Positions 1 to 7,930 of a stretch of 64,000 nucleotides of DNA are shown in pieces. The translations under genes and the position numbers were made by a program. Each line of letters opens with the position of its first letter. Position 1 is the first letter of the stretch. Source of the DNA: Bradyrhizobium sp. MOS002 (lineage in GTDB: Bacteria > Pseudomonadota > Alphaproteobacteria > Rhizobiales > Xanthobacteraceae); assembly GCF_003020115.1 (NCBI RefSeq), contig NZ_PYFX01000011.1:62001-126000 (forward strand), given 5' to 3'. The notes below the pieces were generated by a model. The model did no database searches and had not been told where the DNA came from. It saw only the letters and a program-made list of their open reading frames with translations.

Positions 1-895
1 CATCGGCGGAATTGATCAGCAACAGCGACGCTTCGATGGCCTCCAGCTTCTCGCCGGCATTGTAGTCATGCGAAGACTCCCACTGGTAGACGAAGTCGTT
101 GGCATCTGCGGTGATCGGCATGGCCAGCCGCTCGTCGACGATCTTGTCGGCCTTCGCCGCCGTCGGCGCCTGCGATTGATAGGCTAGCGTTCCACCGATG
201 CTCGCGATGCCGTAGGCGGTGATGGCGTATTTCATCATGCGCGGCTGGCTGGTGTAATTGCCGCCATTGTAGTCGAGATCGCTGCGGATGGTGTCGAGCA
301 TGATCCGCCGCAGCATCCAGTTACGCGACGCCATCTCGGTCGGCTGCGAGGCCATCGGGATCAACGCGTCCATCGCCTTCGGATATTTCTCACCCCACAG
401 CCAGGTGTGCATGCCGCCCATCGAATTGCCTATGACCAGCCGCAGGTGCTTGACCCCAAGCCCTTCCGTCACCAGGCGATACTGGGCCTCGACCATGTCG
501 TCGTAATCGTATTTCGGGAAGCTCGTCTTCATCCCGTCAGAGGGTTTTGACGATTTGCCATGGCCGACATTGTCGGGAATGATGATGTAATATTTGGAGG
601 CATCGAGTGGCTGCCCCGCGCCGAACAGCTCGCCGGCAAAGGCTGATGACAGCATGCTCGCGCCCGAGCCGCCGGTGCCGTGCAGCACCAGCACCGGCTG
701 GCCGCTCGGCTCACCTACGGTGGTGTAGTGCAGCTTCAGCTCCGGCATGGTCTCGCCGGTGTGGAACTTGAAATCCCTGGCGATCCAGTCGCCCTGCTTC
801 GGCGCCGGATAATCGGCCGCCCATGCGGATGCCGGGATGGCCGACAAACAAACGGACAACAGGATGGCTGACAGCGTCGCGCAAGAAGCTTTCAT
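1..895 (-). CDS. alpha/beta hydrolase, homoserine acetyltransferase-like, truncated by window edge
   Basis: The gene runs off the left edge, so about 298 residues are visible and the C-terminus, with the expected catalytic Asp/His, is missing. Residues 1-27 form a signal peptide ending ASAWA, so the product is exported. Then comes an alpha/beta hydrolase fold: oxyanion segment LHGTGGSG near residue 71, PDNVGHGKS near 107, and nucleophile elbow GNSMGG with Ser at about 158. The GNSMGGMHTW block and overall plan resemble the MetX-like branch of the fold, but a periplasmic homologue is more likely a hydrolase than a biosynthetic acetyltransferase. The ATG at 895 follows GGGGAAAATCGAC. The substrate cannot be read from the sequence. 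Confidence 0.8.
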   Translation of the reverse strand, partial: MKASCATLSAILLSVCLSAIPASAWAADYPAPKQGDWIARDFKFHTGETMPELKLHYTTVGEPSGQPVLVLHGTGGSGASMLSSAFAGELFGAGQPLDASKYYIIIPDNVGHGKSSKPSDGMKTSFPKYDYDDMVEAQYRLVTEGLGVKHLRLVIGNSMGGMHTWLWGEKYPKAMDALIPMASQPTEMASRNWMLRRIMLDTIRSDLDYNGGNYTSQPRMMKYAITAYGIASIGGTLAYQSQAPTAAKADKIVDERLAMPITADANDFVYQWESSHDYNAGEKLEAIEASLLLINSAD

Positions 896-1020
896 GTCGA
901 TTTTCCCCGTGCGGCTCTGGTCGGCGGCCGCGTTGCGGCGGAACTTAGCAGAACTGTCCGGAAGGATGTAGGATTTCGTTTTCGCCGATCGTCCTTGAGG
1001 GAAAGGTCAGGAGAGATTGC

Positions 1021-1287
1021 ATGTGCCGCAACATCAAGACGCTGTTCAACTTCGAGCCGGAAGCGACGGAGGATGAGATCCACGCCAGCGCGCTCCAGTT
1101 CGTTCGAAAACTGTCCGGCTTCAACCGGCCGTCGCAGGCCAACGAGGCGGCGTTCGATCGTGCGGTGGCGGAGGTCTCGGAGGCTGCGCGAAAACTCCTG
1201 ACGTCGCTGCACACCCATGCCCCGGCGCGCGATCGAGAGATCGAGGCGGAAAAGGCCAAGGAACGTTCGCGGCTGCGTTTCGGCTAG
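1021..1287 (+). CDS. DUF2277 family protein
   Basis: An 88-residue soluble protein starting MCRNIKTLFNFEP, with the conserved DUF2277 block QFVRKLSGFNRPS at about 30-42 and a charged helical C-terminus. The ATG follows AGGAGAGATTGC, a clear Shine-Dalgarno. No signal peptide or membrane segment is visible. The family is widespread in bacteria and has no assigned function; some archaeal and cyanobacterial annotations link it to metal or stress biology, which nothing here supports. It is transcribed away from the exported hydrolase on the left, with 125 bp between the start codons, so the two have separate promoters. Confidence 0.88.
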   Translation: MCRNIKTLFNFEPEATEDEIHASALQFVRKLSGFNRPSQANEAAFDRAVAEVSEAARKLLTSLHTHAPARDREIEAEKAKERSRLRFG

Positions 1288-1382
1288 GCGGCCCGAACGT
1301 CGTTCCGTGACCTGGCTCACGGTGGCAACGGTCGCAACGCGCGATGATGTTCGCCGGGCTTTTGACACCCCGGAGCACGACC

Positions 1383-1598
1383 ATGAGCCGCCCCCTTCTT
1401 CCGCTGAAAGCAGGTGCCATCGTCTTCACGCTGCTGTGGACCGCGTGGATGACGTGGTGGAGCGGTTCGTTCTCGAACGCGAGCGTCGTGATCCTGGCTT
1501 TGTGCGGCGCGGCAGTCGGCTATCTCTGGTACCGCGCCATGCGCTGGCAGTTCGAGCGCATGGGCATGCTGCCGCGACGCGAGAATGGGACGAAATAG
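1383..1598 (+). CDS. small membrane protein of unknown function
   Basis: A 71-residue protein with two hydrophobic segments, roughly residues 8-28 (GAIVFTLLWTAWMTWW) and 32-50 (ASVVILALCGAAVGYLWY), and a basic C-terminal tail. I chose the ATG at 1383 because GGAG lies seven bases upstream; an in-frame ATG at 1344 would add a leader without a ribosome site. It is probably an inner-membrane protein with short cytoplasmic ends. I do not recognise a family. It ends 9 bp before the end of the convergent collagen-like gene. Confidence 0.65.
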   Translation: MSRPLLPLKAGAIVFTLLWTAWMTWWSGSFSNASVVILALCGAAVGYLWYRAMRWQFERMGMLPRRENGTK

Positions 1599-1607
1599 AA
1601 TCGTCCG

Positions 1608-2123
1608 TCAGTCCTTGTGGCCGTGCTTCTTCTTTTTCTTCTTTTTCCTGTGATCGCCTTCGCTGTCCTCGTCCTCGTCACCGAGGGGCAGGTCGTCGGT
1701 CTCCTGCACGGCGGCTTCCAGCGCCTCGCGCTCGGCGGCTTCACGCTCGCGCTGGCGGCGGCGCTCGTCCCATGCGTCGAACAGCTGATCGAGCCATGGC
1801 AGCACCTGCTCGATCGACGGCAATGGGCCGGGCGGACCGGCCTCGCCGCGCGGGCCTTGCGGCCCAGCCGGTCCTTGCGGTCCGACAGGTCCCTGTGCAC
1901 CGGCCGCCCCGCGCGGTCCGGCTTCGCCCTGCTTGCCTTGCGGACCGGGCTTGCCCAGCGGTCCGGCTTTCCCGATAGGACCCGGCTTGCCCTGCGGACC
2001 CGGCTTGCCACGCGCGCCATCGGGCCCGCGCTTGCCCGGATGACCCTGCGGTCCCGGCCGCCCCGGTTCGCCCTGCCGTCCGCGCGGTCCCTGGGGGCCC
2101 TGCCGTTTTTGTTCGTCTGCCAC
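1608..2123 (-). CDS. collagen-like Gly-X-Y repeat protein
   Basis: A 171-residue protein. Residues 9-101 are 31 uninterrupted Gly-X-Y triplets, many GPQ, GPR and GKP, followed by a helical charged region (IEQVLPWLDQLFDAWDERR), an acidic patch DEDEDSEGD near 153 and a run of seven lysines before the end HGHKD. Start is GTG at 2123, preceded by AAGGGAG. Bacterial collagen-like proteins form triple helices and usually occur on spore coats, pili or cell surfaces; this one has no visible signal peptide or membrane anchor, so its location is open. The Lys-rich end could bind nucleic acid or polyphosphate, which is speculation. It lies 113 bp beyond the Fis-type HTH gene on the same strand, so they could be co-transcribed. 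Confidence 0.85.
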   Translation of the reverse strand: MADEQKRQGPQGPRGRQGEPGRPGPQGHPGKRGPDGARGKPGPQGKPGPIGKAGPLGKPGPQGKQGEAGPRGAAGAQGPVGPQGPAGPQGPRGEAGPPGPLPSIEQVLPWLDQLFDAWDERRRQREREAAEREALEAAVQETDDLPLGDEDEDSEGDHRKKKKKKKHGHKD

Positions 2124-2236
2124 GCCGCTGCTCCCTTGACCGGAAGCAAGCTAATTAGCGGTGTTTGACGACAGCGGCAATTCCGCCCGGGCTCGCGCTT
2201 GGGCCCGATCAACATCAATCGGCGGCACGTCACGCG

Positions 2237-2485
2237 CTAGTCGTGATAGGCCGGCACCTCGATGCCGGAGGCGGCGTAGAGCCTGATCTTGTTGCGCAGT
2301 GTGCGCACCGAGAGGCCGAGCACGCGCGAGGCCCGCGTGCGATTGCCGTCGCAGCGGGCGAGCGTCTGGAGCACGAGCTCGCGCTCGACCTCGTCGACGG
2401 TCGCGCCGATCAGCAGCGGAACGATCTGGTTCGGTGAGAGAAAATACGCGCCCGGTTCGGACGCAGCGACATGAACAGTGGTCAT
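2237..2485 (-). CDS. Fis-type helix-turn-helix DNA-binding protein
   Basis: An 82-residue protein whose C-terminal half is the HTH found at the end of NtrC-type activators and Fis: VERELVLQTLARCDGNRTRAS followed by VLGLSVRTLRNKIRLY (positions about 35-72). The AAA+ and receiver domains of NtrC regulators are absent, so it is a stand-alone HTH. The ATG at 2485 is preceded by GGGGAG at good spacing; a GTG two codons upstream is the alternative. In alphaproteobacteria such short proteins resemble the HTH end of flagellar regulators such as FlbD, but no flagellar gene is nearby. The target is unknown. Confidence 0.75.
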   Translation of the reverse strand: MTTVHVAASEPGAYFLSPNQIVPLLIGATVDEVERELVLQTLARCDGNRTRASRVLGLSVRTLRNKIRLYAASGIEVPAYHD

Positions 2486-2706
2486 CGACACACTCCCCGA
2501 TCAACGCCCGCTTCCATCTTTGGAAGCGGATCGAGAACAAACGACCCCCAAGCCGTAGATCTACGGTGGGCGGGTTTGGTTAACGAAAGGTTAACCGCGG
2601 GACGATCGCACGAATTGACCTTGGGAATGCCGCCGCACCGCCGCGATTGGCACGGACTGCATATCTCTGCGAGCATACTCCGACATACCGAGCGTGCATC
2701 TCCAGC

Positions 2707-3474
2707 TCACACCGTCCGGTATCCGCCATCCACCATCACGATCGTTCCTGTGACGTAGGCCGACATGTCCGATGCAAGGAAGATCGCTGGACCCACGATG
2801 TCCTCGGGCTTGCCGGTGCGCGCCAGCGGGGTGTGATCGACGAAGGCTTGCACCAGCGCCGGATTGGTCGCGCGCACATTGGCGTTGATGTTGGTCTCGA
2901 TGAAGCCCGGCCCGATCGCATTGACGCGCACGCCCTCCTTGCCGAGTTCGACCGCGAGCGCCTTGGTGAAGCCGAGCACGCCGTGTTTCGAGGTGGTGTA
3001 GGCCGCCGAGCTCGGCGTGCGTAGGTGCACGAAGGACTGGATCGAGCCGATATTGACGATGCGGCCCTTCGCTGCGCGCAACGGGCTAAGGAACGCCTGC
3101 GTCATGTTGAAGACGCCGTTGAGGTTGAGCGAGATGATGTCGTTCCAGTCCTTCGCCACCGTCTCCGGCTCCGCGGTGAAGGCGTTGCGGCGGGTGATGC
3201 CGGCATTGTTGACGAGGATCGAGACCTGCCCGACCTTGTCGGCGACCTGCTTGGCGAGCGCAAAGCAGTCATCGCGCTTGGTCACGTCGAGCGCAAAGCT
3301 CTCGGCCTTGCCGCCGGACTTGCGGATCCCCTCGGCGGCTTCCGCGACCGTGTCGGCGTTGACGTCGAGCAGCACCACCTGCGCGCCCTCGCGGGCGTAG
3401 CCGGAAGCGATGGCCCGGCCGATGCCGGATCCGGCGCCCGTGATGACGGCGATGTGGTTCGCGAGCAACGCCAT
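2707..3474 (-). CDS. SDR family oxidoreductase
   Basis: A 255-residue classical short-chain dehydrogenase. The Rossmann motif TGAGSGIG is at 12-19, the structural motif NNAG near 90, and the catalytic triad is seen as Ser of NIGSIQS, then YTTSK (Y-x-x-x-K) near 160. An acidic residue after beta-2 (LLDVNAD) suggests preference for NAD over NADP. The C-terminal VDGGYRTV is typical. Layout and length fit gluconate 5-dehydrogenase/3-oxoacyl-ACP reductase-like SDRs, but the substrate cannot be assigned. GGGAGG precedes the ATG. It is divergent from the J-domain gene. Confidence 0.88.
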   Translation of the reverse strand: MALLANHIAVITGAGSGIGRAIASGYAREGAQVVLLDVNADTVAEAAEGIRKSGGKAESFALDVTKRDDCFALAKQVADKVGQVSILVNNAGITRRNAFTAEPETVAKDWNDIISLNLNGVFNMTQAFLSPLRAAKGRIVNIGSIQSFVHLRTPSSAAYTTSKHGVLGFTKALAVELGKEGVRVNAIGPGFIETNINANVRATNPALVQAFVDHTPLARTGKPEDIVGPAIFLASDMSAYVTGTIVMVDGGYRTV

Positions 3475-3585
3475 GACAATTTCCTCCCGATTTCGTTTCG
3501 AAGTTTCATGAAAGGCTAACTCGAAATTAAGGGGTCGGAAACGGCGGGCTTGGCATACTGATCTTGATTGCTAAACGTTGCACGC

Positions 3586-4071
3586 ATGATGGAACGGCTT
3601 GAATCCTGGAAACTCGCACTCGAACGCCTGCGGTCGGCGGACGGCGCCGATTGGGCCGAGGCCGGACGGCTCGTGGCCGAGATCGCACGGATGAGCAGCG
3701 ATACCATGCTGCGCCAGGCCGCCGAGCAGGCGCTTCCGGTGCTGCGCCAGGCCGTGGACAACGACGATCACAGCGTCACGCTGGCGGCCCGGCGCCGTCT
3801 CGGCGTGGTGCTCGATGTCGTTCACGATCTGACCGCGCCGCGCTTCGGCCGTCGCAATGCTGCGCCGAAGACACTGTCCAGCGAGGATCGCGCCCGCAAG
3901 GTGCTCGGCCTGCCGCTCGCGGTGCAGCTCACCTGCGAGGACATCAACCAGGCCTATCGCCGCGCCGCCAAGGGCATGCACCCCGACCGGGGCGGCAGCG
4001 CGCAAGCCTTCATCGACCTCGCCGCCGCGCGCGATGTCCTGATCCATCCCCGCGCCTACAAGGACGCGTGA
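3586..4071 (+). CDS. J-domain protein
   Basis: A 161-residue protein. The N-terminal 80 residues are helical and unrecognised (QAAEQALPVLRQAV). The C-terminal 60 residues form a short J domain: ARKVLGLP at the start of helix I, INQAYRRAAKGMHPDRGG with the HPD motif that stimulates DnaK ATPase, then AFIDLAAARDVLI. No Gly/Phe region or zinc centre is present, so it is a type III (DnaJ-like) co-chaperone that directs Hsp70 to a specific client. ATG 3586 or 3589 is preferred to an upstream TTG at 3568; no strong ribosome site is visible. Its end lies 4 bp from the convergent gene. Confidence 0.8.
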   Translation: MMERLESWKLALERLRSADGADWAEAGRLVAEIARMSSDTMLRQAAEQALPVLRQAVDNDDHSVTLAARRRLGVVLDVVHDLTAPRFGRRNAAPKTLSSEDRARKVLGLPLAVQLTCEDINQAYRRAAKGMHPDRGGSAQAFIDLAAARDVLIHPRAYKDA

Positions 4072-4075
4072 GGAC

Positions 4076-4711
4076 TCAGCTCTTGTTCACGCAGCTCGGA
4101 TAGGGCGCGGCTTCGCCTGATACGATCGGGCAGAGCTCGATCGGGCTGAGCGCGCGCAAACGCGCCTGCCAGCGATCGTCGTTCACCGGCGGCTCATCGC
4201 TTTCGGGGCCGCGCTCGGCCCACTGGATCGTGTAATAGTCGGTCGTGCCCTTGAGCGTGACCAGGAGCGCTGTTTCGCTGTGCCGCGTAGGGCCGCTGTC
4301 GACGCGGCCGCAGCCGATCACGGCGACGAAACCTTCGAAGCGGCCGAACGTGCTGGCGCCGAGCGACCTTGCCGCAAAGCTGTCGGGGCAGGCGGATTTG
4401 AAACCACCTGTGATCGAGCCCGCGAATTTCTCCGGCGATGAACCTGGAGTGAGCGACATGCCCTTCTCGCCGGTCACGGTGATCATCTCGGTCCAGCGCT
4501 CGGGCGTCTCACCCTTCAGCACGGCCTCGCGGATGTAGTGGCCGCCCTTGGTGTTCTCGAACACCGCGGAAAAATTCGAAGGCATTGCGAAACTGACAAG
4601 CTGGCCGAACACCGGCGAGATCACGCGGAAGGATTGCGGGGCCTGTGCGTTCGCCGTTGCGGCGATCAGCAGCGATGCGGCCAGAACCGTTGCTTTCATC
4701 GGCGCGCGCAT
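4076..4711 (-). CDS. exported protein of unknown function
   Basis: A 211-residue protein with an N-terminal signal peptide (MKATVLAASLLIAATANAQA within residues 5-24). The mature part has beta-rich character and four or more cysteines (SACPDS, VIGCGR, IELCPIV, PSCVNK) that could form periplasmic disulfides. GGAG lies seven bases upstream of the ATG at 4711, which is why I prefer it to the ATG at 4699 or 4759. The gene is followed by nothing on its strand for 600 bp. No family recognised. It is the third in a row of small exported proteins (with 4820-5071 and 5310-5570), all leftward, each likely with its own promoter because terminators separate them. Confidence 0.72.
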   Translation of the reverse strand: MRAPMKATVLAASLLIAATANAQAPQSFRVISPVFGQLVSFAMPSNFSAVFENTKGGHYIREAVLKGETPERWTEMITVTGEKGMSLTPGSSPEKFAGSITGGFKSACPDSFAARSLGASTFGRFEGFVAVIGCGRVDSGPTRHSETALLVTLKGTTDYYTIQWAERGPESDEPPVNDDRWQARLRALSPIELCPIVSGEAAPYPSCVNKS

Positions 4712-4750
4712 CGATGGGCTCCAAAGCCGCGAGGTGGAAAAACAAGCGGG

Positions 4751-4790
4751 CAAAAACAAGCGAGCAAGGATGCTGGCATCGCATCCTTGC
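4751..4790 (-). terminator. rho-independent terminator after the small secreted gene
   Basis: Read on the minus strand, a 10-bp stem GCAAGGATGC / GCATCCTTGC (4764-4790) is followed by a T-rich tract at 4751-4757. It lies 30 bp past the stop of the gene at 4820-5071. Confidence 0.75.
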
Positions 4791-4819
4791 CCGGACCTTG
4801 TCGTCCGCCGATCGAATTC

Positions 4820-5071
4820 TTACCAGGTGCAGTGGCCGTTCTTCAACGCGTGATCCTTCAGCGCGAGGGCGTCGACCAGGGTCGGCACGGTCGCGCTGAC
4901 GCGGGAATAGTCGGAGGGCCACGGCGTGGTCGGGATGCTCTCGTCCCAGATCTGGCAGAAGCCGGTGTCCTGCCAGCGGATCAGGTGATAGCTGGCCTCG
5001 GCAGGGCTCGCGGCGACGAAGGCCGTAACGGCTAGGCCCGCAGCAGCGCACAGCACGGAAATACGACGCAT
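4820..5071 (-). CDS. small secreted cysteine-containing protein, paralogue A
   Basis: An 83-residue protein. Residues 1-27 are a signal peptide ending AEA. The mature 55 residues carry YHLIRWQDTGFCQIWDE and a second Cys near the end (GHCTW), which suggests one disulfide in the periplasm or outside the cell. It is clearly related to the protein at 5310-5570, sharing the pattern Y-x-x-IRW-x-x-TG-x-CQ-x-W-x-E. GAGGAG lies ahead of the ATG. Function unknown; the pair looks like a local duplication. Confidence 0.78.
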   Translation of the reverse strand: MRRISVLCAAAGLAVTAFVAASPAEASYHLIRWQDTGFCQIWDESIPTTPWPSDYSRVSATVPTLVDALALKDHALKNGHCTW

Positions 5072-5246
5072 GATCAGCTCCTCAAATGAAAGTTGTGATG
5101 CGCCTCCCGACAATGACGGGGAGGGGTGGTGCGGGACGCTTGGGGTGCGCCCCGGACAAAATGTGAGTAGGTCCGCCGACTGGCCAGGTTCAAAGCGCGT
5201 GCGCGGAAAATGCGCGATGTCGGTCGAAAAAACCAGCGGCGCGTCC

Positions 5247-5286
5247 AAAAAGAAAAGGGCGGACCGCTTGCGCGATCCGCCCCTTG
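5247..5286 (-). terminator. rho-independent terminator after paralogue B
   Basis: On the minus strand: stem GGGGCGGATCG / CGGTCCGCCC around loop CGCAAG, followed by TTTTCTTTTT. It lies 24 bp beyond the stop codon of the gene at 5310-5570. Confidence 0.85.
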
Positions 5287-5309
5287 AAATCCGGTCTGTC
5301 GCCTCACGC

Positions 5310-5570
5310 TTAGAGCGTGCAGCGGCGCTCCGCGCGCAGCTTGATCTGGAGCTCCGAGGCGGCCGTGAAGGTCGGCAGCGGCTTGCTGACGACCTTGTAG
5401 GTCGACACGCCCCACTGGAACGGCTTGTACTTCAGGTCCTCGTTCCAGACCTGGCAGATGCCGGTGTTGTCCCAGCGGATCACGTAATAGCCGACCGCCG
5501 CAGAGGCCGGCACGGCGAACACGGAGGTGGCGATGCCGGCAACGGCACAAAGGGCGAGAACGCGACGCAT
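5310..5570 (-). CDS. small secreted cysteine-containing protein, paralogue B
   Basis: An 86-residue protein with a signal peptide (residues 1-24, ending ASA) and mature sequence YYVIRWDNTGICQVWNE then a C-terminal Cys (RRCTL). The two cysteines match those of the neighbour at 4820-5071, so a disulfide is likely. AGGAG precedes the ATG at 5570. The strong terminator at 5247-5286 shows that it is transcribed alone. Function unknown. Confidence 0.8.
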   Translation of the reverse strand: MRRVLALCAVAGIATSVFAVPASAAVGYYVIRWDNTGICQVWNEDLKYKPFQWGVSTYKVVSKPLPTFTAASELQIKLRAERRCTL

Positions 5571-5723
5571 GAAATATCTCCTGATGGGGAAGGGTGACGC
5601 AAAATTCGTGCGGTAAAAGCAGGTCCTTTGCAAGCTAGGGAGCGGCAGTTCACGGATATGTCAGATGGCGTCGCGCACTTGGTTTGGCCGAGTGCCCGGC
5701 AAGTCACACGTGCAAGGCGTGGC

Positions 5724-6107
5724 TCACCTCGCCAGCGACGCCACCGCCTCGATCTCGATCAGCATCTTCGGATCGGGCAGCGCGTGGACCACGCAGGTGG
5801 TGCGGGCGGGGTAGGGCGGCGGGCCGAAGGCGCCGGCATAGAGCGCGTTCATGGCGGCCACGTCGGAGGCGCGGGTCAGCAGCACGTTGACCTTGACGAG
5901 ATCGCGGATCTCGGCGCCGGCCTCCGCCAGCACGCGCTTGATATTGACGGCGACGTTGGCGAACTGCGCCTCGAAGCCGTCGGGCAGCGCGCCGCTCGCG
6001 TCGAAGCCGGGAATGCCGGAGACGAACAGGAGATCGCCGGCGCGCGTGGCAAAGGACAGCGGCGGCGCCTTGACGTGCGGCGGCGGCGCGAAATGCTGGA
6101 TCGGCAT
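5724..6107 (-). CDS. RidA family protein (YjgF/YER057c/UK114)
   Basis: A 127-residue cytoplasmic protein of the trimeric RidA family, whose founding members hydrolyse reactive enamine/imine intermediates from PLP enzymes. Visible family features: FVSGIPGFD near 28, helix FEAQFANVAVNIKRVLAEAG near 47-66, VKVNVLLTRASD near 72 and the C-terminal PDPKMLIEIEAVASL. The usual Arg-Xaa-Ser/Thr region near residue 105 reads PARTTCVV, so the Arg that binds the substrate carboxylate is kept. GAGGTGATCC precedes the ATG. The substrate may differ from that of canonical RidA. Confidence 0.9.
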   Translation of the reverse strand: MPIQHFAPPPHVKAPPLSFATRAGDLLFVSGIPGFDASGALPDGFEAQFANVAVNIKRVLAEAGAEIRDLVKVNVLLTRASDVAAMNALYAGAFGPPPYPARTTCVVHALPDPKMLIEIEAVASLAR

Positions 6108-6330
6108 GGATCACCTCGGATGGACGGCTGGAAGCGCAAGCGTAGCGGCAGGTCGGAGCGCCTCCAACAAAAAACGCGAAAACAACCCCATGCACAGTAG
6201 CCATCCAGCGGGAACCATTGATGTTTTTTTTGGCTTCGGGAAAAGCAAAATAATCGATTGCTCCGTCGGGCAAAACAGGGGCAGAATGGCATGATGGCAG
6301 TGGTGCCTGGTCGCGCCAAACTCCGCCGCC
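6108..6330. other. intergenic, no gene seen
   Basis: Between the starts of two divergent genes. It is locally AT-richer, with an eight-T run at 6225-6232 and the stretch GGGAAAAGCAAAATAATCG at about 6239. No convincing reading frame with a ribosome site was found. It probably holds the promoter of the RidA gene; the remainder up to 6553 holds a repeat and the promoter of the next gene. Confidence 0.5.
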
Positions 6331-6431
6331 ATGCCCCGGCTCGACCGGGGCATCCAGGACGCCGCGGCGTCTCGGTTCACCATCGCCCTCTCTGGAATAC
6401 TGGATCGTCCGGTCAAGCCGGACGATGACAG
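6331..6431. repeat. intergenic palindromic repeat (two hairpins)
   Basis: Two stems in one block: ATGCCCCGG-CTCGA-CCGGGGCAT at the left and GTCCGG-TCAAG-CCGGAC at the right, linked by about 60 bp. A related stem, ATGCCCGGG-CTCG-TCCCGGGCAT, occurs at 38620-38643. The layout is typical of dispersed intergenic palindromes in Bradyrhizobium. Confidence 0.75.
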
Positions 6432-6553
6432 TTGAGCCCGTTGCTACAGACCGCGACTCACGCCCACCCGATCATGTTGCCGCCGCGATGCATCGGATAC
6501 ATTCGCTGCGTCTGATTCGTTTCCCGCCTTAAGAATAGCCCCCGGAGACCCCC

Positions 6554-6988
6554 ATGAAATTCGCATCCACCCTTCGCGCCGCGCTGGTCGGCATTGCCGC
6601 GCTGGCCGGCCTCTCGACCTCGGCGCTGGCCGACGGCGGCACCGTGGTGCTGACGATCTACAAGGCGGGCTGGATCATCGGCGGCTCCGGCGGCTCGGGC
6701 GTGATGAACTTCCGCGGCCGCGCCTATTCGCTCTCGACCGGCGGGCTCGACTACGGCCTCGTCTTCGGTGGCTCCAAGACCGTGCTGCGCGGCCGCGTCT
6801 CCAACATCAACCGGCCCTCCGACATCGCCGGCGTCTACGGCGCCGCCGGTGCCGGCATCGCGGTGGGCCGCGGCGCGCGCGCGATCGTGCTGACCAACCA
6901 GAAGGGCGCCGTGCTCGAGCTGTCCGGCACTCAGGTCGGCCTGATGGCGAATGCGGATCTGAGCGGGCTCGCGATCACGATGCGGTAG
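6554..6988 (+). CDS. exported glycine-rich protein, DUF1134/EipA-like
   Basis: A 144-residue protein with a signal peptide (residues 1-26, ending ALA). The mature part is Gly-rich and beta-patterned: GWIIGGSGGSG, FRGRAYSLSTGGLDYG, DIAGVYGAAGAGIAVGRGA, VLELSGTQVGL. This arrangement recalls DUF1134, the family of EipA, a periplasmic envelope-integrity protein of Brucella, but the match is by eye and moderate. GGAGACCCCC precedes the ATG. It could contribute to envelope stability. It has no operon partner: the next gene is convergent. Confidence 0.62.
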   Translation: MKFASTLRAALVGIAALAGLSTSALADGGTVVLTIYKAGWIIGGSGGSGVMNFRGRAYSLSTGGLDYGLVFGGSKTVLRGRVSNINRPSDIAGVYGAAGAGIAVGRGARAIVLTNQKGAVLELSGTQVGLMANADLSGLAITMR

Positions 6989-7008
6989 GGCGGCGATCAG
7001 CTCAATTC

Positions 7009-7082
7009 GTAGCCCGCATGAGCGACAGCGACATGCGGGTCAACCCTCAGCCCCGGATGTCGCTGTCGCTCATCCGGGCTAC
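7009..7082. repeat. palindromic repeat, GTAGCCCGCATGAG family, copy 1
   Basis: Inverted arms GTAGCCCGCATGAGCGACAG and CTGTCGCTCATCCGGGCTAC, with internal GACATGCGGGT / CCCGGATGTC. A second copy is at 12523-12592. The right arm ends GGGCTACG; its CTA is the TAG stop codon of the leftward GST gene. Confidence 0.85.
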
Positions 7083-7774
7083 GTTCCCGTCACCGCCGCG
7101 TGAATCCGCTCGCAATGTGCGACGAGGTTTTCATGCGCATCGACAAACGCCTTCAGCGGCGTCGGGATCGGATAGTAATAGATATTCGCGATGAAGCCGT
7201 AGATGCCGGCATCGACGCTGGTAGGCCGCTCGCCGTGCACGAAGCCGGTCGCCGGCACGATCTCGGCCAGCACTTGCAGATCGGCGAGCCCCCGCGCGTA
7301 GGCCTGCTCGGGCGTGTAGCGGCCGATGCCCTGGTAGTGATAGCGCTGCGCGTTGTAGGTCTTGGCCTTCTCGAACCCTGCCGCATCGATCTGCGAATGT
7401 TGCGCGATGAAGGCGTCGCGGAACGCGGGATAGAAGCGCTCGTCCTTCCAGCGCGAATACGACATCACCCAATAGAGATCGTCGAGCATGCGCGTGACGA
7501 AATGGTTGGTGCGGCGCTGCTCCGGTGAAAGCCCCGCGTCGATAGTGAGGCGGTATTTCGTGATCGCGTGCGCGATGATGGTCTCGCTGTCGCCGATGGT
7601 CTCGCAATCATCCACGATATAGGGCAGCTGCCCGCGCGGCGCGGCGGAGGCATCGAACACGTGCTCATGCACGAACGGCACGCCGGCGAGTTTCAGGAGG
7701 GCATAGACCTTGAGGCCGTAGCCGTTGTTGTCGGCGACGCCGAACAGCTCTGGATAGGAGTAGAGGGTCAGCAT
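7079..7774 (-). CDS. glutathione S-transferase-like protein
   Basis: A 231-residue cytosolic protein. Residues 1-75 form the thioredoxin-like GST N-domain (LTLYSYPELFGVADNNGYG, PFVHEHVF, GQLPYIVDD with the cis-Pro, then GDSETIIAHAI, the gamma-glutamyl contact). The rest is the all-helical C-domain with VDAGIYGFIANI. The pattern is closest to metaxin/failed-axon-connections-type GSTs. GAGGAG precedes the ATG at 7774. The stop codon lies inside a dispersed palindromic repeat, so the final residues may have changed when the repeat arrived. Substrate unknown. Confidence 0.82.
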   Translation of the reverse strand: MLTLYSYPELFGVADNNGYGLKVYALLKLAGVPFVHEHVFDASAAPRGQLPYIVDDCETIGDSETIIAHAITKYRLTIDAGLSPEQRRTNHFVTRMLDDLYWVMSYSRWKDERFYPAFRDAFIAQHSQIDAAGFEKAKTYNAQRYHYQGIGRYTPEQAYARGLADLQVLAEIVPATGFVHGERPTSVDAGIYGFIANIYYYPIPTPLKAFVDAHENLVAHCERIHAAVTGT

Positions 7775-7930
7775 GGGACGCTCCTCGCGCTGAAGTCGTA
7801 TCGCCGCAGTGACGGGCTTGCAACAGTCCCGCGCTTTGTGCGCCGCCTCCTTCGATCGGAGGACGATTGCCATCGACCGTTCGCAGTATGGATGCGGGCT
7901 CGATATCCCTGCGGCGGACCAAGGCCCGAC

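Noticed and set aside
2648..2664. Possible sigma-54 promoter TGGCACGGACTGCAT
   Set aside because: GG and GC are eight, not ten, bases apart, and no gene starts suitably downstream.
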